Shown: positions 46,801 to 55,290, counted from the first letter of the stretch. The stretch is 64,000 bases of DNA from Ixodes scapularis (GCF_016920785.2 NW_024609846.1:78315816-78379815); one strand, 5' to 3'. Program-made: numbers and translations. Notes: a model not told the origin generated them from the sequence alone.

Positions 46801-47939
46801 CTCCAAAAAGTTGCAACATGACATGAACACATTTCCTTACTGATCACTCTCAAGTTCTTACAGTCTTTACCGTGTCCTGCTCCTTGCCGACCCTATACAA
46901 TGTTGCAAGTTTGATCAAATTCACTAAGAAAACTTCTAGAAGATAGTTTCACTGCTTGCTTTTGTGCGGCATTAAAACGATCCTGCTTTCCTATACACCT
47001 CTGTAACTTCAGGTGTAGATAATGATCCTCTAAAGTTCGTAGCAGACGTCACTGTCAGTATATGGTACAGATTTGGCTACAGGGTTGCACATGCATTCTG
47101 CACTGAGCAAGGCAGGATCCATGCTTGCTCGCTCACTCCGGCAGGGAGGAGATACACAGATTGAACATGGCAAGCTGTTGTCAGCAGTCATGGCTCGATG
47201 CTCTTCAGCTGGCTCACATCCGATATTGCTCCCGTAAATATCTAGATAAATAGTTGTAACTGGAACATTCACAATCGGCAAAGATTACAAACCTGTCGTG
47301 AAAAGATATAGCTAGTTCAACATTGGCAGCAAAATTTTTGAACCAGAGATGAAAAAGAAAATGTGCTCAAACTAAAGCAGCCAATCTTGTCAGAGGCTTC
47401 ACATAAAGTTGTTAGCATAGAAAAAAAAATAAAATAAAGATTGAAAGAGAAAGAAAGTGAAATATTATGGTCACTCCTACAGATAGGGGCCTGCCAGCTC
47501 AAATTTCGTACCAAAAAGTCATACTGTCTTGCATTGAGCACAGCAGCTAAGTTATGAGTGACCCTTACTTGAGCCCCTTTCTTGGAGTGGAAGGAGAGCC
47601 AGGGTGCTGCTGGACACGGGGCTGCTGAGGTGACCCAGGAGCCGGCCTGGGAGACGGCTGCTGAGACAGCCTGGGAGCCAGTCGAGGGGACGGCTGTTGA
47701 GATGGCCTCTGGGGTGGCCTAGGAGACGGCTGCTGAACTGGCCTGGGTGCTGGCCGGGGAGACGGCTGCTGAGACGGTCGGGCGTACGGGCTAGGCGATG
47801 CCCTGGGGGACCCCATTGGAGACTGCCGCGATAGACCCCTTGGATGGGGCATGTTTAATTGGGGCTGAGGTGTCAGAACCACGTAAGGCGGTAGAAGCCA
47901 CGGGCCGTTGGGCAATGGGGGAACATTGCGATGCAGCAT
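28848..47939 (-). CDS. GLD2/TENT2-type cytoplasmic poly(A) RNA polymerase (ten coding exons, 513 aa)
   Basis: Exons in transcript order: 47939-47569, 45654-45552, 44555-44375, 42757-42666, 36322-36259, 34314-34248, 33110-32905, 30806-30760, 29376-29130, 29011-28848. All phases join without a stop, total 1542 nt. The protein has a Pro/Gln/Ser-rich N-terminus (1-158). The nucleotidyltransferase core has VVGSSVNGLGSNSSDMDMC, with catalytic Asp 238 and 240 and a third carboxylate in VEIDLN (Asp 298). The helical domain has MTLSSYSLVLMLIHYLQ and the PAP-associated domain SLGELLHGFLCYYA. Near the end KFICIE joins EPFDRTNTARSVYD, the GLD2 signature. The family adds poly(A) to cytoplasmic mRNAs and nucleotides to small RNAs, using partner proteins for RNA binding. 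An in-frame TAG nine bases upstream supports the start. Exon 2's donor (GTCAGT) is weak but phase-correct. Human GLD2 is about 484 aa. Confidence 0.93.
29446..30461 (-). mobile_element. Internally deleted piggyBac element in the intron before coding exon 9
   Basis: TTAA at 29442-29445 and 30462-30465 flanks inverted ends CCTTTTGGGGTCATGTG and CACATGACTCCAAAAGG. On the minus strand an N-terminal piece (about 30187-30015, MAAFTPSTFYG then an acidic tract SSESDGDSTESDEETC) is joined out of frame to a transposase C-terminus (30021-29620). The latter has RRYFFWLLEVGVVNSYILF and a Cys/His-rich end (CAVC..., FYCKTC, PGLHPGTCFEKYHTLR), the typical piggyBac C-terminal zinc domain. Most of the catalytic core is missing, so it can only be moved in trans. 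Confidence 0.88.
30598..30690 (-). repeat. tRNA-derived SINE head
   Basis: On the minus strand an A-box-like GCCTCGGTGGTTCC is followed by a perfect B box, GGTTCAAATCC (about 30630). A body runs on to about 30470. It sits in the same intron as the piggyBac copy. Internal Pol III promoter elements support a SINE. Confidence 0.55.
31472..32747. mobile_element. TTAA-flanked TIR element (AGGGGCCCTGCAA family)
   Basis: Ends read TTAAAGGGGCCCTGCAA and TTGCAGGGCCCCTTTAA. No transposase is recognised inside, so it is non-autonomous. It lies in the intron between coding exons 7 and 8 and contains a nested palindromic MITE at 32059-32327. Confidence 0.75.
32059..32327. mobile_element. Palindromic MITE nested in the TTAA element
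   Basis: Arms of about 120 bp: CTATACTTTGTTTCAGC on the left, GCTGAAACGAAGTATAG on the right, with CCGAAGGGCCAATCAAAC / GTTTGATTGGCCCTTCGG inside. TA at the borders suggests a Tc1/mariner origin. Confidence 0.7.
33111..34247 (-). other. GLD2-type gene, intron between coding exons 6 and 7
   Basis: Nothing beyond the splice sites is recognised; the sequence looks unique. Confidence 0.4.
34315..36258 (-). other. GLD2-type gene, intron between coding exons 5 and 6
   Basis: Mostly AT-rich unique-looking DNA. A short GGGCGCTTGTCCGGT segment near 34660 resembles the GGGCGCTTGCC end of the element at 41.9 kb. No coding exon found. Confidence 0.4.
36867..37508. mobile_element. TTAA-flanked TIR element (AGGACACATGCAAAG family)
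   Basis: Ends TTAAAGGACACATGCAAAG and CTTTGCATGTGTCCTTTAA, with inverted arms of about 140 bp that include TTACGGCGCTATACGAATT and its inverse. The centre is short and GC-rich. No coding capacity. Confidence 0.8.
38594..38912. repeat. Degenerate 21-bp minisatellite (CTAGGACGACGTC core)
   Basis: Repeated CTAGGACGACGTCAAGGATGA-like units. Adjacent exact copies of ACTACGTCAAAAATGACTAGG-type sequence at about 38785-38835 show the 21-bp period. It lies inside the Tigger-like element, in the intron between coding exons 4 and 5. Confidence 0.75.
39224..39717. repeat. Possible further TTAAAGGG-type element
   Basis: Starts TTAAAGGGGGGTAAAACG and ends CCCTCCCTCCTTTAA in inverse sense, but the ends match only partly. 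It may be a diverged relative of the other TTAA-flanked elements in this gene. Confidence 0.35.
39802..40200 (-). CDS. Unrecognised ORF (132 aa) inside the Tigger-like element
   Basis: The frame includes SNKGSICMGMRERIKVIFGG, EIVEALEIVCRLSKHAHKRK and a C-terminal FFCMRSFLNAS. Composition is protein-like, with balanced charged and hydrophobic residues. An overlapping 144-aa frame (39950-40384) competes. It could be a decayed element protein or a captured exon. No family is recognised, so a product is not named. Confidence 0.25.
   Translation of the reverse strand: MPLHFPFCFEAAAQCFASPQSSVFPKVPLGHCFVFTPAARKVYHCSIHGRSNKGSICMGMRERIKVIFGGFANLFSRTSVEIVEALEIVCRLSKHAHKRKSDMCEAVGDLSPSGRGHAFFCMRSFLNASNMP
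41086..41909. mobile_element. TIR element with TACCGTA ends
   Basis: Inverted ends TACCGTAGAATACCGAGCA and GCTTGCCTGGTATTTTACGGTA-type (imperfect, about 30 bp each), with GCGCCCA / TGGGCGC inside. It is interrupted by the TTAA-flanked element at about 41120-41764. Confidence 0.55.
41120..41764. mobile_element. TTAA-flanked TIR element nested in the TACCGTA element
   Basis: Ends TTAAAGGGATACTACAACG and CGTTGAAATACCCCTTAA. The interior has a GC-rich ORF without recognised domain. Its flanks on both sides continue as GCCCATTCCA sequence of the outer element. Confidence 0.6.
42246..42548. repeat. Foldback element 118 bp past the catalytic exon
   Basis: Inverted arms of more than 110 bp: GGTAAGAAACCTAACAAAC on the left pairs with GTTTATTAGGTTTCTTACC-type sequence on the right, with TATTAGGCAGATAAATTC and its inverse inside. 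It lies in the intron just after coding exon 4. Confidence 0.75.
42758..44374 (-). other. GLD2-type gene, intron between coding exons 3 and 4
   Basis: AT-rich unique-looking DNA with no recognised repeat or exon. Confidence 0.4.
44640..44811. mobile_element. TA-bordered MITE in intron between coding exons 2 and 3
   Basis: Imperfect inverted arms TACTCTATTTCACCTTATG and CATAATGTGAAACGGAGTA, continuing through AAAGGCTACAAGCGTGAGC and its inverse. A similar GTGAAAACGGGTATAG / CTATACCCGTTTTCAC pair lies at 45205-45470. Confidence 0.6.
45655..47568 (-). other. GLD2-type gene, first coding intron
   Basis: Unique-looking AT-rich DNA, no recognised repeat or exon; begins with donor GTAAGG at 47568 and ends with TTTGCAG at 45655. 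Confidence 0.45.
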
Positions 47940-48064
47940 GATGCTCTAGCAGGTTACTGCACAAGAACAGAATAGGTGCCCAGCATGCTGAGTGAGGTTT
48001 GTCCAAAGAATGGCGACCTACACGCCCATTGGTCTATACACCGTCTAAAACCTTCCAATCAGGG

Positions 48065-48240
48065 GTGTAGCCAGGGGCAGGGGCTTATGAGGCTTCAGTT
48101 CCCCCCCTCTCTCCCCCTTGAAATCCAGCTGACCCTATATTATACAAGCACTATGACCCCCCCCTCCCCCCCTCCGCGCCCGAAGTCATGGACATACCAG
48201 CTACTTTAGTCCCCCCCCCTTCGAAAAACATTCCTGGTTA
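48065..48240. mobile_element. Second CAGGGGTGTAGCC-family MITE
   Basis: Ends CAGGGGTGTAGCCAGG and CCTGGTTACACCACCG with C-rich interior, the same layout as 15118-15325 including the TATATTATAC/GTCATGGACAT landmarks. Target duplication is not clear here. Confidence 0.65.
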
Positions 48241-48409
48241 CACCACCGCTTGTCAAAATTGAGGCTGGAACCTTCAGAGTGGCTTTACGTCTGCGACAGG
48301 TTGTGGCTTGCTACAGGGATGCAAGCAAGAACAGACGAGTTTATATCACAGTTCACACATTCCCGACACCTTTAGAACCATGACGAGTCACATATATGCG
48401 TGTCGCCAT

Positions 48410-48560
48410 CATTAGCAATTAGACCTTGACCATGGCACACTAGAACTATAAGCAAGCTTCCTCCGCGCTTGCCTGCTACTCGTGATGAAATCAATGGCTC
48501 CAGCTAAGATTGAACCGCGACCTCTGCAATCGATTCGCATAGCTCTTGCTTCATAAATTG
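48410..48560 (-). repeat. Possible tRNA-derived SINE
   Basis: On the minus strand a B-box-like GGTTCAATCTT (about 48515) follows an arginine-tRNA-like AGAGCTATGCG segment. The order is SINE-like, but both boxes are degenerate. Confidence 0.35.
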
Positions 48561-49202
48561 CTGTCACTGCTTGCTTTTTTAACTTAAGTGTGGCTATTGC
48601 AAGCCTACTGGTACCAGTCTTTGAGCTATCTACCGTAGCCCTGACTCTTCCAAGACAAGACATAGGGTTTATAAAAAAAACAATCTGAGCATTAGCACCC
48701 AAGCGCACTTAAGACGGGGCAATTTAACTTGACGTCGCAACATCAGCAATACGGGTCACCCGCGTTACTACGCAGCAACCGAATTGCTATCATTTGCCAT
48801 CATCATTCAATTTTAATTTTCTTAGATTATTTAGACACATAGTTATGCATTATAGATGTGTTTTTATATCTTTAAATGATGTCGAGAGTATTAACTCATT
48901 TTTCTGAAATGGATTATGCCCAAAAACAATCTATTTCAAACCAGAACCAAGTCTTTAGTTGTCATCCTCAGCGCCACAGGGGTGTTCACGTGAAAATATT
49001 TCGTCCCAGAATGGCTGCTGCCGCTCCAAACATCTACGAGTTGTCCGAGTTGCTTCTCCGTTTCGAGCCAGACGCGATCTGAGCAATTTGTGTCGCGGAG
49101 CCAGGATCTAGGGAAAGCTAAAGAAACCTTTGTCAGCAACACCGAATTTGCTGGGAAAGTTGCCCTGTCTAAAGCGGATTTAAGAATATCTTATTTTTAG
49201 AC

Positions 49203-49401
49203 CAGTAATTCTCAAACTGTAGTTTGTGGACCCCCAGAAGTCCTCAAGAGCATTCACGGAGGAACGCTCTTGAAAGAAACTCTAAAAGAAGGCACCCCTA
49301 TGTTATCGCACAAGACCTCTGACGCAGAATGCACTGGGGGTCCCCCATTGGCCTCCGAGTGGGTCGGGGGTCCATAAGATCCAAAGATTTGAGAACCGCT
49401 G
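49203..49401. mobile_element. hAT-type MITE
   Basis: Ends CAGTAATTCTCAAACTG and TTTGAGAACCGCTG with GTGGACCCCC / GGGGGTCCAT inside. The 8-bp flanks TTTTAGAC and TCCTGGAC differ only by transitions, as an old duplication would. Confidence 0.65.
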
Positions 49402-50062
49402 TCCTGGACGATCACGGTTGAGCGGAATGAGCATGTTATGGCGCAATCTAGACAGTAAAAGTATTTGTACAAGTTTTGTTCCCCTTTTCATTATGTTACC
49501 AAGAGGCATCCTGTGAATAGACGTGGCCACATTCAAATGAATGAAGGTTGTGGCACATAAAGTGATGGCTTTCTTAACGCACAGCTTCATTAAAACGAGA
49601 CCTTTGTCTATCTGTTGTAATTTGCAGCGAATTAATTATTTATGGGAAATGTTTTGAAGGGGGGAGGGGAGCTGCTCAAGTCGAAGCAGAAACATCTGAC
49701 AGGGTAAAACCGGAGCAGTCAGTAAAATATGGTGCATACAAAAAGCATCAACAAACATTGTCGTTACATCAACGGGAGTTCCCAGTACGGAATTACTTTA
49801 AAGATGCGATGGCCTGCATACCGTTCTTGAAACCATGTCTCCCAGCGATACTAGCCGAAATCACCCAAGCTCGAAAGGGCTCGCAGAAGCAAACCGTTTG
49901 TTGTTATTTTCGTCAAGCGTCAGAAAGCATTTCGAATTTGCCCATTCTTGGAACAGTCGCGTACATGAAACGATGCCGTGTCAAACGCGAGTGCGTCGGT
50001 CCACCGGCGTCGATGCCATAACGAAGTTCTTAACAAAGACATGATTGACAAGTGATACTTAC

Positions 50063-50340
50063 CAGCCAATGTGGCTGATATCTCAGATCCCCCAATAGGT
50101 GGTGCCGAACCCTATATATCTGTTGAAATAGTTGAGCGCGAGAAACTTTGCGACGCTTCGCCTGTACAAGCACATGACCGCTTATTACCCCCTTCGCTTT
50201 GGTGGTCGTCAGCGGGCTACCGAGAAGCCTTAAAAGTCCAAGTAACGTTCAGTAAGTTCGGCATTGTTCTTGCCTGGGAATTTCGATTTCCTTCATTGAA
50301 ATCTGTTCGTCTCAAGTCCGGAAAAGTAAGGTGAAAAGCA
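50063..50340 (-). other. Candidate 5' non-coding exon of the GLD2-type gene
   Basis: A strong minus-strand donor (GGCTG|GTAAGTATC) ends at 50063, and the first coding exon has an acceptor (TTCTTGTGCAG) 21 bases upstream of the ATG, near 47960. A leader exon is therefore expected in this direction, and this is the best donor I see. Its 5' end and use are inference. Confidence 0.3.
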
Positions 50341-50724
50341 TCGGAAAAACAGTGAACCTTAAATTATGGAATGGCCGGAATGGCACAAGGAAACACAGGA
50401 AACAGGAAACTGGGTAAAATGAATGAATAGGCCTAAAACCTTCTGTGCTAACATCTTAAAAATGGGCGGTGACAAGCGTCACCTACAGGGTCTAGTGGTC
50501 TAGTGTGATAGTATTGAATACTACAAATTAATATATGAACCAATTACAATAAACATAATTTAACCCACATGCATTTTTAAATTTGAAAATGTTTTTTTTT
50601 TGTAAAAATTGAGCAATATTTTTCTAGATGGTGTTGGTAGTCAAAAGTAGCCAAGCTGTTATCATCGTCATCGTTTAAGACCATTCGATTCAAGGCAACG
50701 TTGATTGAGGTGAAATATCCTGGG

Positions 50725-51115
50725 CAGGGTGTAAGATAGACAGGTGGGGAAACGACAGCCAAATGAGCGACCGGATTGTGTCCCCCTCGGTTTTCTCTTT
50801 TTCAGTGGCGCCATCTATGTGGAGCACAGCGAACTCTCACTCCGGGTGGGCGACCATTGGCGACCGGCTAAACTGACGGAGATAGTTTCTCGTGGTTTTC
50901 CAATGGAGGACTGTCGTGCTCTCGTTTTATTTTCCGCACTCTCCCATAGAGTTCCACGCAAATCCGATTCCGATTTTTTTCCTCTCGCCGCAGCGCCATC
51001 TGTCGCAAATCGGGGGTACCCGCAAGCAGACGAGTACACAATCCGGTCGCGGCGCGGCGGTAGACTTCTATGGGCCGTTTAGGGCCGTTTCCCCACCTGT
51101 CTATCCTACACCCTG
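50725..51115. mobile_element. hAT-type MITE (391 bp) with perfect 8-bp duplication
   Basis: Ends CAGGGTGTAAGATAGACAG and CTGTCTATCCTACACCCTG. ATCCTGGG flanks both sides (50717-50724 and 51116-51123). CAGGG...CCCTG with an 8-bp duplication is diagnostic of hAT. No coding capacity. It lies between ADO and the presumed promoter side of the GLD2-type gene. Confidence 0.92.
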
Positions 51116-51406
51116 ATCCTGGGTTTCGTGTTGGGGTTCCTTCAGTTTCTCGTTTCCCGCTATTTCTCGCTATTTGGTTGCACCACTCGAGACTCCCTTG
51201 TGGTACTCGTGGGCCCTTTTAGCTTGAAAATCTCTTTCGTCCCCCGTCCACTTTTTTTTTTCTTTTTTAGTTACTAATGACCGGTCAGTGCGAACTACTA
51301 AATGGTACTAAATAACTACAAGGGATCTGCTTTGTCGTCGTGTTTCTTTAAACCGCATATGAGAACCTTTTAATAAACTATGTTGAATTAACCTGAGACT
51401 GGGGCA

Positions 51407-51495
51407 GAGAAGAAACGTCAAAACGTAGAACAGAAAATAAACAGGACGTCGTCCTGCCTATTTTCTGTCCCTTCTACGTTTTGATGTTTCTTCTC
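51407..51495. repeat. Compact 89-bp hairpin near the ADO 3' end
   Basis: GAGAAGAAACGTCAAAACG pairs with CGTTTTGATGTTTCTTCTC; the stem is about 42 bp with almost no loop. It lies about 60 bp past the ADO poly(A) signal. A small palindromic MITE is likelier than a microRNA because the stem is too long and the loop too small. Confidence 0.65.
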
Positions 51496-51554
51496 CACCT
51501 CGAATGCAAGGAAAATACACTGAACAATTTGTCTATTTTGCACATGTGAGATGG

Positions 51555-51560
51555 TTTATT
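51555..51560 (-). other. ADO poly(A) signal
   Basis: AATAAA on the minus strand, about 290 nt beyond the ADO stop codon. Confidence 0.6.
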
Positions 51561-51846
51561 TTCCTATATATTTTATGCATGTGCGTTATGAAAGCACGAC
51601 TCGTTTCTTGTGCGCTGAAGCGCACGTCAGTGCGCAGTCCAATGCAATGTGCATCTCTGCCGTTGTCGATAGCAAAAGAAACCGGTGTGCTATTGCTCGC
51701 GTCTACACATTCCTATGTGAACAGGAGCCAACAAGCCGTTTGTTGACGCCATCCCGCGCGAGAGACGACGTCAACGGGTCGTGCTTGCATTCAATCCTTC
51801 ACGAACAGAATACGAACGATCGCTTTCTCTACAACGCCAAACATCA

Positions 51847-52551
51847 TCATGACTCGGTCTCCGTCAGCGTGATGGGCGGACCACTGTACGGCGCAGCGTC
51901 GCACCAGAAGTCGTGAGGCGTAGGCACCTCGACCAGTTGAACGTCGGAGCTGCCCTGATGTTGGCGCGATTCGCGCGCAACTCTGTAATAATGACAGTCT
52001 CTATCTTTCATATTGTAAGGCGGCGCCAGGATATCGAGAAATGCCACAGGACCGTCCACCGCAGCGATCTCGTGAATGTTCCTCTCGGTGGGCGTGAGAC
52101 AGCACGCGTTGCTCTCGGCGCCCACGGAGACGTCGGGGTGTCGTTGCGCGTCGACGATAAGCTCGTCGGTGACGGCGTCGGTCCTCCGCCCGATCGCGCT
52201 GTAGCTCGTTATCTTAGCCGAACCGTACAGAACCTTGAGGATGCCGTACATGGACGGATGGTCGTGCAAGGGAATGCGCGCACCCCGCTTCACGATGAAG
52301 ATGCTCATGGTGAAGGTGCGGTTCTCGGAGAGCGAGATGTAGGTGACGGGTGCCGCGTCGCTTCCATTGTACGAGGTCGCCCTGGATATGCTGTGGAGCA
52401 TTTTCTCGTCCAGGTTGACGTCCTTGCAGGTGATCTGGCTCGCCGCTCTTTGTAGTCGTGCTAGGCAGTCGGAGAACGCTTCGTCGGCGAGAAAACTTCG
52501 AGTGAAAGTTGCCTGAGCTTGACGAGCGACGGCTTGGATGAGCGCGGCCAT
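51847..52551 (-). CDS. ADO: 2-aminoethanethiol (N-terminal cysteine) dioxygenase, intronless, 234 aa
   Basis: ADO is a non-haem iron dioxygenase. It adds O2 to cysteamine, giving hypotaurine, and to N-terminal cysteines of proteins, marking them for Arg/N-degron decay as an oxygen sensor. The cupin core has IPLHDHPSMYGILKVLYG with iron ligands His 96 and His 98, and RNIHEIAAVDGP with the third ligand His 160, then FLDILAPPYN. CHYYRV supplies Cys 186 and Tyr 188, matching the Cys-Tyr cross-link pair of the human enzyme. Length is 234 aa against 270 in human, the difference being mainly at the ends. The frame is complete and uninterrupted, so the gene looks functional; a single coding exon also fits other animal ADO genes. 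The large ORFs on the other strand and frame are shadows. Confidence 0.95.
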   Translation of the reverse strand: MAALIQAVARQAQATFTRSFLADEAFSDCLARLQRAASQITCKDVNLDEKMLHSISRATSYNGSDAAPVTYISLSENRTFTMSIFIVKRGARIPLHDHPSMYGILKVLYGSAKITSYSAIGRRTDAVTDELIVDAQRHPDVSVGAESNACCLTPTERNIHEIAAVDGPVAFLDILAPPYNMKDRDCHYYRVARESRQHQGSSDVQLVEVPTPHDFWCDAAPYSGPPITLTETES

Positions 52552-52911
52552 GTTTGAGAGCGAATTGGGTCATTGGATGGATGAGAGAAATTTCTCGCAG
52601 CTCTCTTTCTTCTTCTAAATTGAGCGGTAGGGCGGTAGCTTGCGCCACCACCGTCGCCTGCTCTAAACGTCTTTTTGGCGTAAGTTTATTTTGCGCTCGT
52701 GACTTGCGCCGATGTTTGTGTTCGTGGGTGTTGGTTCCACTGATCAGTGGTTGGTTCCCTCCAGACGACGCCGAAACGAGCAAACCATATTGGTTCCTGA
52801 CTTTCGGATAGCTCGGGATAGCTGCCACCGGGATCAACAAAGAGATCGCGATTCCAAATTAAAAAAAAAAGTTTGGTTTTTACGGTGCGCAGCGGTCTGG
52901 AAGATGCACCC

Positions 52912-52983
52912 TAGGGTGCCTACATGTTTCCGCTCCGCAGCGGAGTGGAAACAGCGGAGCGGCGGGAACATGTAGGCACCCTA
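52912..52983. repeat. Short palindrome upstream of ADO
   Basis: AGGGTGCCTACATGTTTCC and its inverse GGGAACATGTAGGCACCCT enclose GCTCCGCAGCGGAG repeats. It lies about 360 bp upstream of the ADO ATG. It may be a tiny foldback element; no promoter role can be shown. Confidence 0.55.
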
Positions 52984-53639
52984 ATGCACCCTCATCGATC
53001 TCCGATGACTCGAAATCGGGAACAGAAAAATGGAAGGAGCTCTAGCAAGAACACATATGAGACTAATTACGAATGTTGAAACGCATTGGGAGCCGATGGG
53101 ATTGCCATTAATGCAAGGTGCAGCGAGCTACACAAGAATGATAATAATCGCTGAAGAAGGGCCACCCCTTTTCCAGAGATTACAATTTTACTATCGTTAA
53201 TGAGGGCCCTACACCAGGAACTCATAAAAAGGATAACAAAAGAACAATAAACCAAAACTCAAATCCAGGACCTATTGCGAAGCTCCTAGAGGACCTCAAA
53301 CCAAAAGAATAAGCGGTGCCACAAAAGAATCGGGTAAAACGAAACCGGGTTCTAGTGAAAGGTGGCACATCAAAAGCCAAACAGGAAAGCAAAGGGAGTG
53401 TCAGGAGTGTAGGCTCAGTCTGAGAAGGAAGCACAGAAAGCAGAAATACATGCACCTAAACTGAAAATACTATAGTAGAATTTTCAGTTAACACGTGTAC
53501 TTTTGTTTCTAGTATCAACGCGATTAAAGACCTCGTGTCGCAGAAAAGCCGGCCTCAGTGGCGTGACGCGAGAATCCTGATTGGTAAATAGGGTCATGAC
53601 ATCCCTGTCACATGACCTCACGCGGGAATTTTAAACACT

Positions 53640-53838
53640 CACGTCGAACGTGACATCACGTCTGGAATGAAAGTTAAATAAACTTAAATAAAGTTAATTC
53701 ACATGTAATGTGAATTATAGATCACTGTAATTTATTTACCTTAAAGAAAAATTAAAACAAAAAAAATTATTGGCGGGATTCGAACCCACGATTGCGAGTC
53801 AGACACGCTACTGACTAGGCCATGTCCAAGCACTTCCT
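53640..53838 (-). repeat. tRNA-derived SINE with intact A and B boxes
   Basis: On the minus strand, TGGCCTAGTCAGTAGCG (A box, about 53825-53809) and GGTTCGAATCC (B box, about 53785) have tRNA spacing, with a T stem GTGGG/CCCGC. A T-rich body follows. The anticodon arm does not fold properly, so it is a SINE rather than a tRNA gene. Confidence 0.65.
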
Positions 53839-53894
53839 GCTCCCTGGCAGGAAGAGCATGAGAAGGAAATGAGAAGGCGACGCAAACGGGGCCG

Positions 53895-54050
53895 ATCAAC
53901 ATGGTGTGTGCATCAGGCCCATTTGCATCATGTGGATACAGCCCCATTTGCATCACGTGGATCAAAAACGCGTATCCACGTGATGTGTCTTCCGCAACCT
54001 AAAACCAGATTCCTTGATTTCCGTGTGGATACGAAACGCGTACCCACATG
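53895..54050. repeat. Local direct and palindromic repeats (GCATCACGTGGAT / GTATCCACGTGATG)
   Basis: Repeated CCCATTTGCATCAYGTGGATAC units, then CACGTGGATCAAAAACGCG followed by its near inverse, then a diverged repeat with TGTGGATACGAAACGCG. A CGCAACCTAAAACC.GATT segment at 53995 recurs at 55302 beyond the nested hAT element. Confidence 0.6.
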
Positions 54051-54057
54051 GTGTGTC

Positions 54058-55290
54058 TAGAGCACTATATAGCTCCTTCGGAGCAGAGTAGCCAACGTTA
54101 TTAAAACACTCAGTTGGGAAACTCCCATAGAGGCAGCCCTAGAAATATGGCCCCAATCTGTCTCCGAGCACCGAGCTAATGACGAACACAACGCCACCAT
54201 TTCTCCCGCAGCGGCCACTCGAGAAACTGCACGTGACTTCTATTTTTGGCTTTGACAGGGGTGAACCCCCGTCTCCCCGGCGGACGCACCGCGTTAAACT
54301 CCCGAAGTTAAAATGCACCTAGGTCGGGACGCGCTACCTGAAAGGCCCGCTGAGGCATGGTTTTATAAAAACAATATTAATTGTTCCGCAAAACCTTGCG
54401 AACTAAAGATGGTAAAAACATCACGCGCCCATCATTTGGTACTAAACTCCAATAAATTCCATACAAAAAGAGTCTTTTCCGTTTGTTTTTACGCAAAAAA
54501 CAGGCTTTCAAAAAGCTCGAGGGGACCACAGTACAGACAAACGATAAAGAGTGGCGCTGTTGTCGCATTTAGCTCGGTCTCGGTGGACGCCAGCGGCCCA
54601 GGTTTCGACGGCGAGTTTCCCAACTGAGTGTTTTAGTAACGTTGAGAGTAGCGCAATCTAGAACGCCGTCTCTCGGCGACTAGCGGCGAACGCCCGGAGG
54701 TTCCAACTGCGGTCAGAAATGCATGGAGAACGTGAAAAAATCATTGTTTCTTCAGTTTTGTGGGGATGTGCGGAATGGAAATCATTTTTGACATAATAAT
54801 GAAACATTTTAGAATAATATGCGATAAGTTTTGTGCCATACAGGGACATACCTTTTTTTAAAAAATTTCCTGAGCGGCATCATGCAGCAGACGACACGGC
54901 GACGTCACACCATTCACGTGACCCGCTCCGGCCAACCCGAAAAGCCCATCTCCGCTGCGAGCAAAAATCGTCTGCTTCAAACGCCATTGCCTTGGAAATT
55001 GCCTTCTCAAAATTTGCACACGCATCCGATATTATTAAAACTTTGATAAAGTGTTTAGCGCTTTACTAACTTCACGACAGGCTAGTTTTGAAAAATGTGA
55101 ACTCGCCATTAGTTTTTTAATCAGCCGTGTTATGTCGATCTCCATGTATTCTCCCATAGGGCGGGCCGCCTCCTGGAACCCTGAGTACCACGTGACTCGC
55201 GCCGAGCCGCTCTGTCGGCCATGTTGTCGGCAAAACACGGGGTTCAAAGGATTGCGCTACTCTGCTCCGTAGGAGCTATATAGTGCTCTA
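54058..55290. mobile_element. hAT-type element (673 bp net) holding a second hAT-type MITE
   Basis: Ends TAGAGCACTATATAGCTCC and GGAGCTATATAGTGCTCTA, with inverted similarity extending about 41 bp through CGGAGCAGAGTAGCGCAAT. A perfect 8-bp duplication, GGTGTGTC, lies at 54050-54057 and 55291-55298. No coding capacity. It is 1233 bp as found, including the inner insertion. Confidence 0.9.
54093..54644. mobile_element. Inner hAT-type MITE (552 bp), inserted in the TIR of the outer one
   Basis: Ends CAACGTTATTAAAACACTC and GAGTGTTTTAGTAACGTTG (32-bp TIRs, one mismatch). A perfect 8-bp duplication, AGAGTAGC, lies at 54085-54092 and 54645-54652. Deleting the insert and one copy restores GCAGAGTAGCGCAAT, the exact inverse of the outer element's right end. 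Confidence 0.95.

Noticed and set aside
51913..52455. 180-aa plus-strand ORF opposite ADO
   Set aside because: It lies entirely antisense to the conserved ADO cupin core and reflects its GC-rich codons.
52214..52840. 208-aa minus-strand ORF overlapping ADO
   Set aside because: It is a shadow of the ADO frame at its lower end and has low-complexity Arg/His-rich sequence elsewhere; no domain.
53772..53838. Possible tRNA gene on the minus strand
   Set aside because: A and B boxes and the T stem are good, but the anticodon arm and acceptor stem do not pair, and a SINE body follows.
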